Origin: Sphingomonas oleivorans
GTDB taxonomy: Bacteria; Pseudomonadota; Alphaproteobacteria; Sphingomonadales; Sphingomonadaceae
NCBI RefSeq assembly: GCF_003050615.1
Contig: NZ_NWBU01000004.1
Span: 744,001 to 808,000, forward strand
Direction: 5' to 3'
DNA length: 64,000 nt
Of the stretch, positions 54,398 to 62,550 are shown piece by piece (the first letter of the stretch is position 1; each line of letters opens with the position of its first letter). A program made the position numbers and the translations under genes. The notes beneath the pieces were generated by a model. It saw nothing but the letters and a program-made list of their open reading frames with translations, ran no database searches and was not told the DNA's origin.

Positions 54398-54994
54398 ATG
54401 GCAGGAAAAAGTCGGAACGCGGCCCGCAGCAGCCATGGCGAACGGCGCGAGGAGATTCTCGCCCAGGCGCTCAGGCTGTTCAGCGAACATGGCGTGCAGC
54501 AGGTCTCGACGCGCCAGATCGCCAGCGCGGTCGGCATCTCCCAGCCTTCGCTCTACGCCCATTTCCGCACCAGCCAGGAAATCGCGCAGGAGCTTTGCGT
54601 CCGCGCCTTCCGCCATCTCGCCGAAGATCTGTCGCGCGCGCTGGCGGGCGAAGGCGGCCGGGCCGAACGGCTGCGCCGCGCCGCACTCGCCTATGTCTCC
54701 TTCGGGCTCGACAATCCCGATGCCTATCGCGTCGCCTTCATGATCGAGAAGCTCGTCGATCATCGCGCCCAGGCGGAACAGGGGCCCGGCCTCGCCGCGG
54801 GGCTCGAAGCCTATAAATTGCTGCGCGGCGGCATAAGCGGGGCGGACGGCACCGCCGATCTCATCGCACAGAGCGTATGGGCGACATTGCACGGGCTGGT
54901 TTCGCTATTGATCGCGCGGCCCCATTTCCCCTGGGTGGACAAGGCGGCGCTGATCGACGCGCATGTCACGCGCGCGCTTGCCGGCCTCGACTGA
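54398..54994 (+). CDS. TetR-family regulator of the RND efflux operon
   Basis: A 198-residue TetR protein. N-terminal helix-turn-helix: RREEILAQALRLFSEHGVQQVSTRQIASAVGISQPSLYAHF (read in parts, residues about 18-57). The C-terminal ligand domain resembles the WHG-type group (DNPDAYRVAFMIEKLV, WATLHGLVSLLIARPHF). ATG 54398 follows AAGGGAGAAAG. Divergent to the efflux operon over two palindromes, so a repressor relieved by an efflux substrate is expected. Confidence 0.9.
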   Translation: MAGKSRNAARSSHGERREEILAQALRLFSEHGVQQVSTRQIASAVGISQPSLYAHFRTSQEIAQELCVRAFRHLAEDLSRALAGEGGRAERLRRAALAYVSFGLDNPDAYRVAFMIEKLVDHRAQAEQGPGLAAGLEAYKLLRGGISGADGTADLIAQSVWATLHGLVSLLIARPHFPWVDKAALIDAHVTRALAGLD

Positions 54995-55047
54995 CGCCGC
55001 TGACTCGAAACCCATTCACTCGACCGCACTCAAAACAAACGCGGCAA

Positions 55048-55692
55048 TCAAGGGCAGGCGGCACGCTCCAGCCGCTGCTCGATCGCCAGGATCAGCATCT
55101 CGATACTCGGCTCGATCAGCTGCTCCAGCCCGATGCCGAGCGTGAGCTTGTTCGAAAGATGCAGCATGGCGAGCCCGTGGAGCGTCGCCCAGGCGAAATG
55201 CGCGCCAAGCTGGACGGCCGCCGGATCGGGCTGCTCCGAAAGCGCCGCGACCAAGGCGATCAACTGATCCCAGCTCGGCGTGGCATGCGGCTCCGCGCGG
55301 CCCGGCGGGGGGCTTGCGCGCGGCATAAGGTCGAAAATCAGGCGGTAATCCTGCTCATGCTCGCGCGCGAAGGCGAAATAGGCACGTGCTGCGAGGCGGA
55401 ATCGCTCGCGCGGGCCCTCGCCGCCAGCCGCCGCCTCGCGCAGCATCGTGGTGAAGCGCCCGAAGATGCCGGCGCGCAGATCGACGAACAGCGCCTCCTT
55501 GCTCGGATAATAGCGATAGGGTGTCATCGCGCTGATGCCCAGGCAGGTCGCGAGCTCGCGCATCGAGAAGCCCTGCGGCCCGCCTTCGCGCAGCAATGCA
55601 TGCGCCGCATCGCGCAGCACCGCGCGCGCCGCGTCATGCCCGTCCGCCGCCAGCCAGCGCTCATGCAGTTCGGGTTGCTGCGGCTGCATCAT
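55048..55692 (-). CDS. TetR-family regulator
   Basis: A 214-residue TetR protein with helix-turn-helix MRELATCLGISAMTPYRYY (about residues 44-62) and a C-terminal domain with FAREHEQDYRLIFDLMP and WATLHGLAMLHLSNKL, similar in type to the TetR at 54398. Its ATG 55692 overlaps the stop of the LytTR gene (ATGA). It is convergent with the efflux regulator. The TTTACAGTGTAAA-type palindrome in front of the LytTR gene is a good candidate for autoregulation. Confidence 0.88.
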   Translation of the reverse strand: MMQPQQPELHERWLAADGHDAARAVLRDAAHALLREGGPQGFSMRELATCLGISAMTPYRYYPSKEALFVDLRAGIFGRFTTMLREAAAGGEGPRERFRLAARAYFAFAREHEQDYRLIFDLMPRASPPPGRAEPHATPSWDQLIALVAALSEQPDPAAVQLGAHFAWATLHGLAMLHLSNKLTLGIGLEQLIEPSIEMLILAIEQRLERAACP

Positions 55693-56516
55693 GCCTCCCC
55701 GAACAGATCCCGCACCGCGCGCACATAGGGCTGCGATACGGGTACGAGCAGGCCATTTTCCAGCTCGACGCGAACCGCCCGCCCCTTCCGGCTGACCCTT
55801 CTCACGCCCGCGCGCGCCACCCACCAGGATCGATGCACGCGCAGGCCCGGCGTATCGCCCAGCGACGCCACCGCATCCCCGAGCCGCATCAGCAGCAGCG
55901 AGGATCCCTTGTCCGAATGGACGCGCACATAATGATCCTCCATCTCCAGGCAGTAGATGGGACCGCGCAGATGCGGCGGCAGCTTCGCCTGCAGCACATC
56001 CCGTTCCACGGGCATAGGCGGCGGGGCGGGGGCGACCTCCGGCACGGGCGCGGCCGACGGCATGGCGGGTCGGCTCTGCCGCGCCAGCAACCGGCCTTCC
56101 CGATCGAGCAGCGCGGTCGATATGCAGGTGAGGCCGCATCCGATCACGAAGATCTTGGCATAAAGCGCGAAAAGCTGATCGGCGCCGGGCCGCCAGCCTT
56201 GCAGCGCCTCGGTCGCGGGCAGGGTGACGAGCATCATCGGCAAAGCGGCGAAGCCCGCCCTCGGCGCGATGCGCGCCCATTCCGGCAGATCGCGCAGGCG
56301 CGCCAGCCGGCCGACCCCAGCCCCGGCCAGCGCCGTCAGCACGAACCATATCGCCACCAGCAGTGTCCAGAAGCCGATCCGCGAGAGAAATTGCTGCTCA
56401 TAGGTCCGGAACGGGCCGAGCCAGGCGAACAGCGCGCCCAGCCCGATGGCCAGCCCGCCCTCGGCCGACAGCCGCTGCAGCCAGGAAGGCGCCGACGCAT
56501 TGGCGAAATCACGCAT
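55689..56516 (-). CDS. Membrane-anchored LytTR DNA-binding protein
   Basis: A 275-residue protein with about four membrane helices (residues 20-36, 48-68, 83-100, 115-135), a proline-rich linker (about 150-170) and a C-terminal LytTR domain (about 175-272) with EMEDHYVRVHSDKGSSLLLMRL, VHRSWWVARAGVRRV and the ending PVSQPYVRAVRDLF. It has no receiver domain or kinase, so it should sense membrane or periplasmic cues directly. It is translationally coupled to a TetR gene. Divergent MipA/OmpV at 56658 may be a target. Confidence 0.88.
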   Translation of the reverse strand: MRDFANASAPSWLQRLSAEGGLAIGLGALFAWLGPFRTYEQQFLSRIGFWTLLVAIWFVLTALAGAGVGRLARLRDLPEWARIAPRAGFAALPMMLVTLPATEALQGWRPGADQLFALYAKIFVIGCGLTCISTALLDREGRLLARQSRPAMPSAAPVPEVAPAPPPMPVERDVLQAKLPPHLRGPIYCLEMEDHYVRVHSDKGSSLLLMRLGDAVASLGDTPGLRVHRSWWVARAGVRRVSRKGRAVRVELENGLLVPVSQPYVRAVRDLFGEA

Positions 56517-56537
56517 GACGAACCCCTGCAGGCAATC

Positions 56538-56552
56538 ATTTACAGTGTAAAT
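56538..56552. promoter_or_regulatory. Perfect palindrome, candidate TetR operator
   Basis: ATTTACAGTGTAAAT is a 15-bp perfect palindrome with a single central base, 21 bp before the LytTR start. Such TTTACA/TGTAAA elements are typical of TetR-family sites, and the second gene of the operon is TetR. Confidence 0.6.
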
Positions 56553-56657
56553 TCACGAAGCGTTCGGCGCAACCGCGCATGTGCGGGCGCCATGCCGCCC
56601 TGCTTTGCCTAGGCCTGATCCGGCGTCCGGGAGACGCGTTCATGATGGAATAGGATC

Positions 56658-57464
56658 ATGCAGCCCAGAATATTGCCTTTGCTTCTCCTCGCCGGCCTCG
56701 GCACCACCCCCGCTCTAGCGCAAAATGCCCTGGCCGTGCCCGAAGAGGATGATGGCTGGTCGGGGCTGGTGGCGCTGGGGCCGGGCGCGACGCCGGAATA
56801 TGAGGGCGCGGACAGCTATCGCCTCATCCCCTTCGCCATCGCCGACGTCCGCCGGGAAGGCATCGCCTTCCAGATGCGCGGCCTGCGTGCGCGGCTCGCG
56901 CTGGGCTCGGGCGGGCTGGTCGCCGGTCCAGTGGTCAATATGCGCCTGTCGCGCGACGATGATGTCGGCGGCAGCGTCAGCCGGATGGCGAAGATCGATA
57001 GCGCGGTCGAGCTGGGCGGCTTCGTCGGCTATCGTTTCGGCGGCGATGCGCGCGGCCAGGGCGAGGTCCAGCTCGATCTGACAGACCTGTTCGACGCGTC
57101 CGACACGCATGACGGATTCCTCCTCGTGGCGAGCGCCTCCTATGCCGCGCTCCGCGCGGATCGGTTCAGCCTCAGCGTCGATGCGCAAACCACTTATGGC
57201 GACAAGAAATATACGCGCACCTATTTCGGCGTGACGCCCGCCGATTCCGCAGCCTCGGGCCTGGCGGCATATCGGCCGGGCGCCTCGCTGCGCGATGTCG
57301 GCGTGGGCGGCACGCTCGGCTATCGCTTCGACGATCATTGGGGCCTGCTCGGCCGCCTCTCCTACACGCTGCTCGTGGGCGATGCGGCGGACAGCCCGGT
57401 CGTCCGCGACGCGGGATCGCGCCATCAAGGACAGGCGGGCCTGGCGCTCTCCTACCGCTTCTAG
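56658..57464 (+). CDS. MipA/OmpV family outer membrane protein
   Basis: A 268-residue beta-barrel protein. The signal peptide ends TPALAQN, followed by GLVALGPGATPEYEGADSYRLIPF, a family-typical start, and alternating strands with a terminal Phe (GLALSYRF). MipA/OmpV proteins are associated with murein synthesis scaffolding or outer membrane permeability. Divergent to the LytTR/TetR genes, with 141 bp between, so it may be under their control. Confidence 0.88.
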   Translation: MQPRILPLLLLAGLGTTPALAQNALAVPEEDDGWSGLVALGPGATPEYEGADSYRLIPFAIADVRREGIAFQMRGLRARLALGSGGLVAGPVVNMRLSRDDDVGGSVSRMAKIDSAVELGGFVGYRFGGDARGQGEVQLDLTDLFDASDTHDGFLLVASASYAALRADRFSLSVDAQTTYGDKKYTRTYFGVTPADSAASGLAAYRPGASLRDVGVGGTLGYRFDDHWGLLGRLSYTLLVGDAADSPVVRDAGSRHQGQAGLALSYRF

Positions 57465-57472
57465 CGGTCGCA

Positions 57473-57607
57473 ATGCGCCCCGGCTCCGGACAGCCGCCAC
57501 GGCGATGCCGTTCGGGCCGATGGCGCCGGCTCCTGCTCGCGCTTCTGGGCGCGCTGCTGCTCGCGGGCGGGCTCGCCTGGATCGGCGCCGGCCAGCATCA
57601 CCACTAA
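57473..57607 (+). CDS. Possible small membrane protein
   Basis: A 44-residue frame from ATG 57473 to TAA 57607: a basic N-terminus rich in Arg, one hydrophobic helix RLLLALLGALLLAGGLAWIG and an HHH ending. It lies directly after the MipA gene. The ribosome binding site is weak, so it could be non-coding, but a single-pass basic-then-hydrophobic protein is a common small-protein form. Confidence 0.3.
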   Translation: MRPGSGQPPRRCRSGRWRRLLLALLGALLLAGGLAWIGAGQHHH

Positions 57608-57639
57608 TTTTTTGATATATTTGGAATCAGGAGGCCATC

Positions 57640-58392
57640 ATGGCTGGATTTGGAAAAGGCGGCGTCGTTGTCGTCACGGGCGGCGTCGGCGAAAAGCTGC
57701 GGCCGCGGCTGGAACATGCCGGATTTCGCGTCGTCGGCTGCGCGCGGAGCGGCGCCGATGTGACGATGGATCTTGGCGACGATGCATCGATCCAGGCCGG
57801 CGTGGAAGCGATATTGCGGCTCCGGGGCGAGGATCGGCTGGCAGGGCTGGTCAATCTCGCGGGCATCATCGTCGAAGGCCCGCTCGAACTCATCCCGCCC
57901 GAAGAGCTGCGGCGCCAGTTCGAGATCAATGTCGGCGCGGTCACGGCGCGTACGACGCTGCCCTTCTTCGGCGCGGTCGCCGCATCGAAGGCGGCGCTGG
58001 CCTCGCTCACCGAAACGCTGCGGATGGAATGCGCGCCGCTCGGCATCGCCGTAACGCTGATCGAGCCGGGCGCGCTCAAGACGGATATCTTCCGCAAGGC
58101 ATCGGACGCACAGGCACAATCGCTGGCACGACAGCCGCGCGAAATCGTCGCCCTCTACGAACCCGCCATGGCAGCGGCGCGCACGGCGATGGCGGGATCG
58201 CCCGTCGACGATCCCGACGTGGTCGCGCGCGCGATCGAGGCCGCGCTCGTCGATGCCCGGCCGAAGCTCCGCGTGCTCGCGGGCAAGGGCACGGCGACGC
58301 TCGCGCTGCTCGGCCGCCTGCCGGCGCGGCTGCGCGACCATCTGCTCCTGAGCCAGCTCGGCATCACCAAGGCGCTCCGCACGGCATATTGA
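57640..58392 (+). CDS. Short-chain dehydrogenase-like protein with lost catalytic core
   Basis: A 250-residue SDR-fold protein with AGGAGG five bases before the ATG. The cofactor motif is shortened (TGGVGEKL at residues 13-20, against the normal TGxxxGIG). About 26 residues between N97 and the usual YxxxK region are missing, including the strand with the catalytic Ser. The Tyr position reads Val113 in V-A-A-S-K117. The frame is open to the end, so the deletion is in frame. It may be a catalytically dead or strongly altered protein. An intact SDR gene follows 40 bp later. Confidence 0.7.
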   Translation: MAGFGKGGVVVVTGGVGEKLRPRLEHAGFRVVGCARSGADVTMDLGDDASIQAGVEAILRLRGEDRLAGLVNLAGIIVEGPLELIPPEELRRQFEINVGAVTARTTLPFFGAVAASKAALASLTETLRMECAPLGIAVTLIEPGALKTDIFRKASDAQAQSLARQPREIVALYEPAMAAARTAMAGSPVDDPDVVARAIEAALVDARPKLRVLAGKGTATLALLGRLPARLRDHLLLSQLGITKALRTAY

Positions 58393-58432
58393 TGCCCGGC
58401 TCAGCGCCCACCGACATTATCGGGAATGGACC

Positions 58433-59248
58433 ATGGACATGAACGAAAAGACCGTTCTGATCACGGGCCCCACGGATGGCCTGGGCCATGCCACGGCGCT
58501 GCACCTCGCCCGGCCAGGGGTGACGCTGCTGCTGCACGGCCGGGACAGGCTGCGCGGCGAGCAGATATTGCGCACCGTGGAGGATGCCGGCGCGCGCGCC
58601 TTCTTCTACCCGGCGGATTTCGCCGCGCTGGACCAGGTGGAAAGCTTCGCCGATCGGGTGCTCGGCGCGCATCCCCGGCTGGATCTGCTCATCAACAATG
58701 CCGGGATCGGCTTCGGCCCGCCCTTCCAGCGCCGGCAGGAAAGCGCGGACGGGCATGAATTGCGGCTGGCGGTCAATTATCTAGCGCCCGTCCTGCTGAC
58801 CGAACGACTGCTCCCCGTGCTGATCGCCGGGGCGCCCTCGCGCATCGTCAACGTCGCCTCGGCCGGCCTGCATGCGATCGACTTTTCCGATCTCATGCTG
58901 ACCAGCGACTATAGCGGCTCGCGCGCCTATCGCCAGGCGAAGCTCGCCATGATCATGTGGACCTTCGATCTCGCCGAGAGGCTCCGGTCGCACAAGGTGA
59001 CGGTCAACGCGCTTCACCCGGCGACCTTCATGAACACGACGATGGTCCGGCAGGGCTGGGGCATTCCGATGAACAGCGTCGATAAAGGCGTCCGCGCCCT
59101 GCTGAACCTTGCGGAGGGCGAGGCGCATACGCGGACCAGCGGCGCCTATTTTAACGGCCTCGATCCCGATCGCGCCGATCCGCAGGCCTATGACATGGCG
59201 GCCCGCCAGGAATTGCGCCGCATGACCCGCGCCCTGCTCGGCCTTTGA
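58433..59248 (+). CDS. Short-chain dehydrogenase/reductase
   Basis: A 271-residue SDR with all motifs: TGPTDGLG (residues 11-18), NNAG at 88-91, S143 in VASAG and Y166-RQAK170. The Y-R-Q-A-K form and the retinol-dehydrogenase-like GSRAYRQAKLA segment place it among oxidoreductases acting on lipophilic alcohols or on unknown metabolites. It lies downstream of the degenerate SDR in the same orientation with GGGAATGGACC before ATG. Substrate unknown. Confidence 0.87.
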   Translation: MDMNEKTVLITGPTDGLGHATALHLARPGVTLLLHGRDRLRGEQILRTVEDAGARAFFYPADFAALDQVESFADRVLGAHPRLDLLINNAGIGFGPPFQRRQESADGHELRLAVNYLAPVLLTERLLPVLIAGAPSRIVNVASAGLHAIDFSDLMLTSDYSGSRAYRQAKLAMIMWTFDLAERLRSHKVTVNALHPATFMNTTMVRQGWGIPMNSVDKGVRALLNLAEGEAHTRTSGAYFNGLDPDRADPQAYDMAARQELRRMTRALLGL

Positions 59249-59263
59249 CCCTCCGGCTGTCGC

Positions 59264-59722
59264 CTATCGTTCATAGATGCCGGTCAGCTCGGCCTCGGCC
59301 AATATATGCGGCCGCGCGGCGTTCCACACCGCGTCCGCCCGGGCCGAGGCCGGTATGTCGAGATGATCGGTATCGAGCGCCGCAAGCCTGAACCGATAAT
59401 GATGCGGGCCATCGCCGCGCGGCGGCTGGGGGCCGTCATAGCCGGCATTGCCGAAATCATTGGCGAGCTGGTGCAAGCCGCGGCCCCGCTGCCCCTCGCC
59501 TTCTCCCAATTCATGCCGGTTGGCCGGTATATCGCAGATCGCCCAGTGGCGGAACGTGCCCCGGGGCGCGTCCGGATCCTCGACGATCAGCGCATAGCTC
59601 ATCGTGCCCTCGGGCTCGCCCTGCCATTCGAGCGGTGGCGAGCGATTGTCGCTGTCACGGACATATTGATCGGGAATGCGTTCGCCGTCGGCGAAGGCCG
59701 GGCTGCTGATGGTGAGCGTCAT
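59264..59722 (-). CDS. YbhB/YbcL family (PEBP) protein
   Basis: A 152-residue phosphatidylethanolamine-binding-like protein. Diagnostic segments are SPPLEWQGEPEGTMSYALIVEDPDAP, FRHWAICDIPA and GYDGPQPPRGDGPHHYRFRLAALD. The start ATG 59722 follows GGAGAGGCGAAT. No signal peptide, so cytoplasmic. The role in bacteria is uncertain; members bind small anionic ligands. Divergent to the hydrolase gene at 59906. Confidence 0.9.
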   Translation of the reverse strand: MTLTISSPAFADGERIPDQYVRDSDNRSPPLEWQGEPEGTMSYALIVEDPDAPRGTFRHWAICDIPANRHELGEGEGQRGRGLHQLANDFGNAGYDGPQPPRGDGPHHYRFRLAALDTDHLDIPASARADAVWNAARPHILAEAELTGIYER

Positions 59723-59905
59723 ATTCGCCTCTCCTTCATCCTTGCTGCATTTTTGCTGCATTCGGGAAGGGCATGTTTCGTGCCCCGCTCCGGAACGTCT
59801 CGATCCCTGCGGAGTTGCTAGCAGCATCCGGAATCCAGCGAATCCGTCGTCCCTAACCCTTTGGACGATCGCGCTTTCCGCAGCTTCGAGGAGCTTCAGC
59901 AAGCC

Positions 59906-60538
59906 ATGGTGCGAGAGGCGATAGATGTCGAAATTCCACCGTTCGATCTGGCCGGCACGCTCACTCTTCCTACTAGGGGATCGGGCATCGTGCTGTTCGC
60001 GCATGGATCGGGCAGCGGCCGCTTTTCCCCACGCAACCGCCATGTCGCGCGCGGGCTTCAAACCGCCGGGCTCGGCACCTTGCTGTTCGATCTGCTGACC
60101 GAGCCCGAATCGATGATCCGCGCCAATGTATTCGACATCGCCCTGCTCGCGGACCGGCTGCTCGCCGCGACCTATTATATTCGCACGCGCGATGATACCG
60201 CCGCCGCGCGGATCGGCTATTTCGGTGCCAGCACCGGCGCCGGCGCCGCGCTCGTCGCAGCGGCGCGCGGGCAGGACGACGTCTCCGCCGTCGTCTCGCG
60301 CGGCGGCCGGCCGGATCTGGCGGGCGGATCGCTGCCCAAGGTCAGGGCCGCGACCTTGCTGATCGTCGGCAGCCTGGATCATGGCGTGATCGAGCTCAAT
60401 GAGGAGGCCTATGCCAAGCTGGGCTGCGAGAAGCGGCTGGAGATCGTCCCCGGTGCGGGCCATTTGTTCGAGGAACCCGGCACGCTCGATCAGGTGATAT
60501 ATCTCGCGCGCGACTGGTTTGCGGAGCATCTGCAATGA
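59906..60538 (+). CDS. Alpha/beta hydrolase (dienelactone hydrolase-like)
   Basis: A 210-residue alpha/beta hydrolase. Oxyanion segment FAHGSGSGRFSPRN, nucleophile S109 in GASTG (residues 107-111), acid D158 and histidine H186 in GAGHLF are in order. It ends four bases into the next gene (ATGA). ATG 59906 is preferred over the upstream TTG 59861. A dienelactone hydrolase domain fused to a phosphoribosyltransferase is found in some bacteria; here the two are separate, coupled genes. The substrate is unknown. Confidence 0.85.
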   Translation: MVREAIDVEIPPFDLAGTLTLPTRGSGIVLFAHGSGSGRFSPRNRHVARGLQTAGLGTLLFDLLTEPESMIRANVFDIALLADRLLAATYYIRTRDDTAAARIGYFGASTGAGAALVAAARGQDDVSAVVSRGGRPDLAGGSLPKVRAATLLIVGSLDHGVIELNEEAYAKLGCEKRLEIVPGAGHLFEEPGTLDQVIYLARDWFAEHLQ

Positions 60539-61218
60539 TGTTCACCGATCGAGCGGAGGCGGGCCGCCTGCTCGCCGAAAGACTCGGCGGGATCGCGCTC
60601 GATCGGCCGGTGGTGCTGGCGCTGCCGCGCGGCGGCATCCCTGTGGCGGCGGTCGTCGCCACAGCGCTCGATGCGCCGCTGGACATCATGTTCGTGCGCA
60701 AGATCGGCGCCCCCTTCCATGCCGAATATGCAATCGGCGCGGTCGTCGACGGCGCCAATCCGCAAGTCGTGCTGAACGAGGAAGTGCTCGCCCATATTCC
60801 CGTCGACAAGGGCTATATCATGCGCGCCCGCGATCGCGAGCTGGCCGAGATAGAGCGGCGGCGGACGCTCTATCGGGGCGATCGCCCGCCGCTCGACGTG
60901 GCCGGGCGGACCGTGATCGTCATCGACGACGGCGTGGCGACGGGCGCGACCGTCCGTGCAGCATTGCTCGGGCTGGAACGCAGCGGCGCATCGCGCATCA
61001 TTCTCGCCGTGCCCGTCATCTCGGCACAGACCGCCCGGCAGTTCCGCGCGGAGGGCATTGAGGTGGTCGCCGTGCTCGAGCCGCGCGATTTCATGGCGGT
61101 CGGCCAATTCTATCGCGATTTCCGCCAGCTTCGGGACGAGGAGGTGATCGACCAGCTACGCACCGCCTGGGCCGCCGAGGGGCCGGAGCCCAGGCCGGCC
61201 GGCTCCATGCTGCCATAG
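60535..61218 (+). CDS. Phosphoribosyltransferase family protein
   Basis: A 227-residue type I phosphoribosyltransferase-fold protein. The PRPP-binding loop VIVIDDGVATGAT (about residues 127-139), the segment LPRGGIPVA and KIGAPFHAEYAIGAV are characteristic. It is translationally coupled to the hydrolase upstream. Which base or acceptor it uses is not readable. Such genes often sit with stress-related proteins, and here a CBS protein and DUF2267 follow. Confidence 0.87.
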   Translation: MMFTDRAEAGRLLAERLGGIALDRPVVLALPRGGIPVAAVVATALDAPLDIMFVRKIGAPFHAEYAIGAVVDGANPQVVLNEEVLAHIPVDKGYIMRARDRELAEIERRRTLYRGDRPPLDVAGRTVIVIDDGVATGATVRAALLGLERSGASRIILAVPVISAQTARQFRAEGIEVVAVLEPRDFMAVGQFYRDFRQLRDEEVIDQLRTAWAAEGPEPRPAGSMLP

Positions 61219-61366
61219 TCGACGCCCACGGAACCGCCGGCTCGCAAATTGGTTCGGCCAATGCGCAGCGTACAAGCCTCGGGCGCCGACCGAACCGGCC
61301 GGCGGCCCCTGCGCATCATCCCCGATGCCCCCCTGCTCCCGATGAGCCGAGACGGAGTATAGTTCG

Positions 61367-61804
61367 ATGAAAGTCGCCGAAATCATGACACGCAATGTCC
61401 GCATTGCGGACCCCCAGCAGCCGATCCGCGCGATCGCCGAGATGATGGCCTCGGACGATATCGGCTTCCTTCCTGTCGGGGAGAATGACAGGCTGGTCGG
61501 AACGATCACCGATCGGGACATGGTGATCCGCGCGGTCGCGCGCGGGCTCGATCCCGAATGCCGCGTCCGCGACGTGATGACCACCGATCTCAAATATTGT
61601 TTCGACGATGACGATGTGGAGAAGGTCGTCAAGAATATGGGCGACATACAGGTCCGGCGCATGCCCGTGATCAATCATGACAAGCGCCTGGTCGGCGTGA
61701 TCACGCTCGCCGATGCCGCACTGCACGAAGATCCGGAGATCGCGGGCGCCGCATTGAGCGAAGTGGTCCATCCGGGCGGACAGCATAATCAGTCGCGGCA
61801 CTGA
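61367..61804 (+). CDS. CBS-domain pair protein
   Basis: A 145-residue protein made of two CBS motifs: MTRNVRIADPQQPIRAIAEMMASDDIGFLPV with GTITDRDMVIRAV, then a second copy with VRDVMTTDLKYCFDDDDVEKV and GVITLADAA. CBS pairs bind adenosine nucleotides and act as energy sensors or inert accessory modules. No enzyme or channel domain is attached. GGAG is nine bases before ATG. Confidence 0.9.
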   Translation: MKVAEIMTRNVRIADPQQPIRAIAEMMASDDIGFLPVGENDRLVGTITDRDMVIRAVARGLDPECRVRDVMTTDLKYCFDDDDVEKVVKNMGDIQVRRMPVINHDKRLVGVITLADAALHEDPEIAGAALSEVVHPGGQHNQSRH

Positions 61805-61914
61805 GCTTTCGGACCGGCCATGGCCGGCGCTCCTCTCATGAGAGGCCGGATCGGGGGTGCCGCCATGGTCCGGCCGGCTTCCGCCTGGCGCCAATCAACG
61901 CGCCCCAACTGAAA

Positions 61915-61939
61915 CATTGCGCTCAGCCTGAGCGCAATG
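61915..61939 (+). terminator. Strong hairpin after the CBS gene
   Basis: CATTGCGCTCA (61915-61925) and TGAGCGCAATG (61929-61939) form a perfect 11-bp stem with a 3-nt loop GCC. It lies in the convergent gap between the CBS and DUF2267 genes. No long U-tract follows on the plus strand. Confidence 0.6.
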
Positions 61940-61960
61940 AGGTGGGGATGAGCACTGCCA

Positions 61961-61978
61961 AATAGGGACTGCCCTATT
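61961..61978 (-). terminator. Hairpin at the end of the DUF2267 gene
   Basis: AATAGGG and CCCTATT are perfect 7-bp arms around a 4-nt loop. On the minus strand the second arm runs into TATTT, giving a short U-tract. The hairpin includes the DUF2267 stop codon (61974-61976). Confidence 0.55.
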
Positions 61979-62453
61979 CCTTTGCGCCCGTGACCTCGTT
62001 CCCCGCCGGCTGCCGCGCCACCCCGCCGGCACTTTCCCAGAGCGACCTCAGGCTCGCGGGCAATGCCTCGCGCACCTTGACGATCTGCCCGTCGGATACA
62101 TGGCGGGACAGCACGCCGAAGACCGCATGGACTGCAACTTTTGGATCGACGGGCCGGATATCGGACAGCCATTCCGCCACTTCGGCAAGGAATTGCTCGG
62201 GCGTGTCGCAAGCGCTCGGCTGGCTGGCGGGGTGATATTGGTCATAATAGACGCCCCGGACGAGCAGCGGCAGTTGCGAGCCGAGATGGGCGGCGAGATT
62301 GACGGGCAGGCGATCGCGCAGCTTGTGCAGCACGATGCTCAGCACCTTCCAGGCGACATGCCGGTCGGGTCCGATCTCCTGCATGATCTCGCCGAGCCAG
62401 ATATTGGTGATCTGCAACGTCCGGTCGAACAGGTCCAGGCCGGTGGCGCTCAT
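61974..62453 (-). CDS. DUF2267 family protein
   Basis: A 159-residue, mainly helical protein. The N-terminal segment with LQITNIWLGEIMQEIGPDRHVAWKVLSIVLHKLRDRL (read in parts) and the acidic middle LAEVAEWLSD are typical of DUF2267. No signal peptide. Function unknown; the family commonly appears beside CBS, hydrolase and phosphoribosyltransferase genes. Convergent with the CBS gene. Confidence 0.85.
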   Translation of the reverse strand: MSATGLDLFDRTLQITNIWLGEIMQEIGPDRHVAWKVLSIVLHKLRDRLPVNLAAHLGSQLPLLVRGVYYDQYHPASQPSACDTPEQFLAEVAEWLSDIRPVDPKVAVHAVFGVLSRHVSDGQIVKVREALPASLRSLWESAGGVARQPAGNEVTGAKE

Positions 62454-62482
62454 GGCTGCCTCCTATTTGCAGGCGCCCCCTC

Positions 62483-62506
62483 AACCGCCCGAAGTCAGGG
62501 GCGGTT
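62483..62506 (-). terminator. Stem-loop between the bestrophin-like and DUF2267 genes
   Basis: AACCGCCC (62483-62490) and GGGCGGTT (62499-62506) form an 8-bp perfect stem with an 8-nt loop, 44 bp after the bestrophin-like stop. No U-tract is visible. Confidence 0.35.
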
Positions 62507-62550
62507 CCGCGCTCCGGCGGATAATGATGAGGCCGCGGGAAGCGCCAGCC

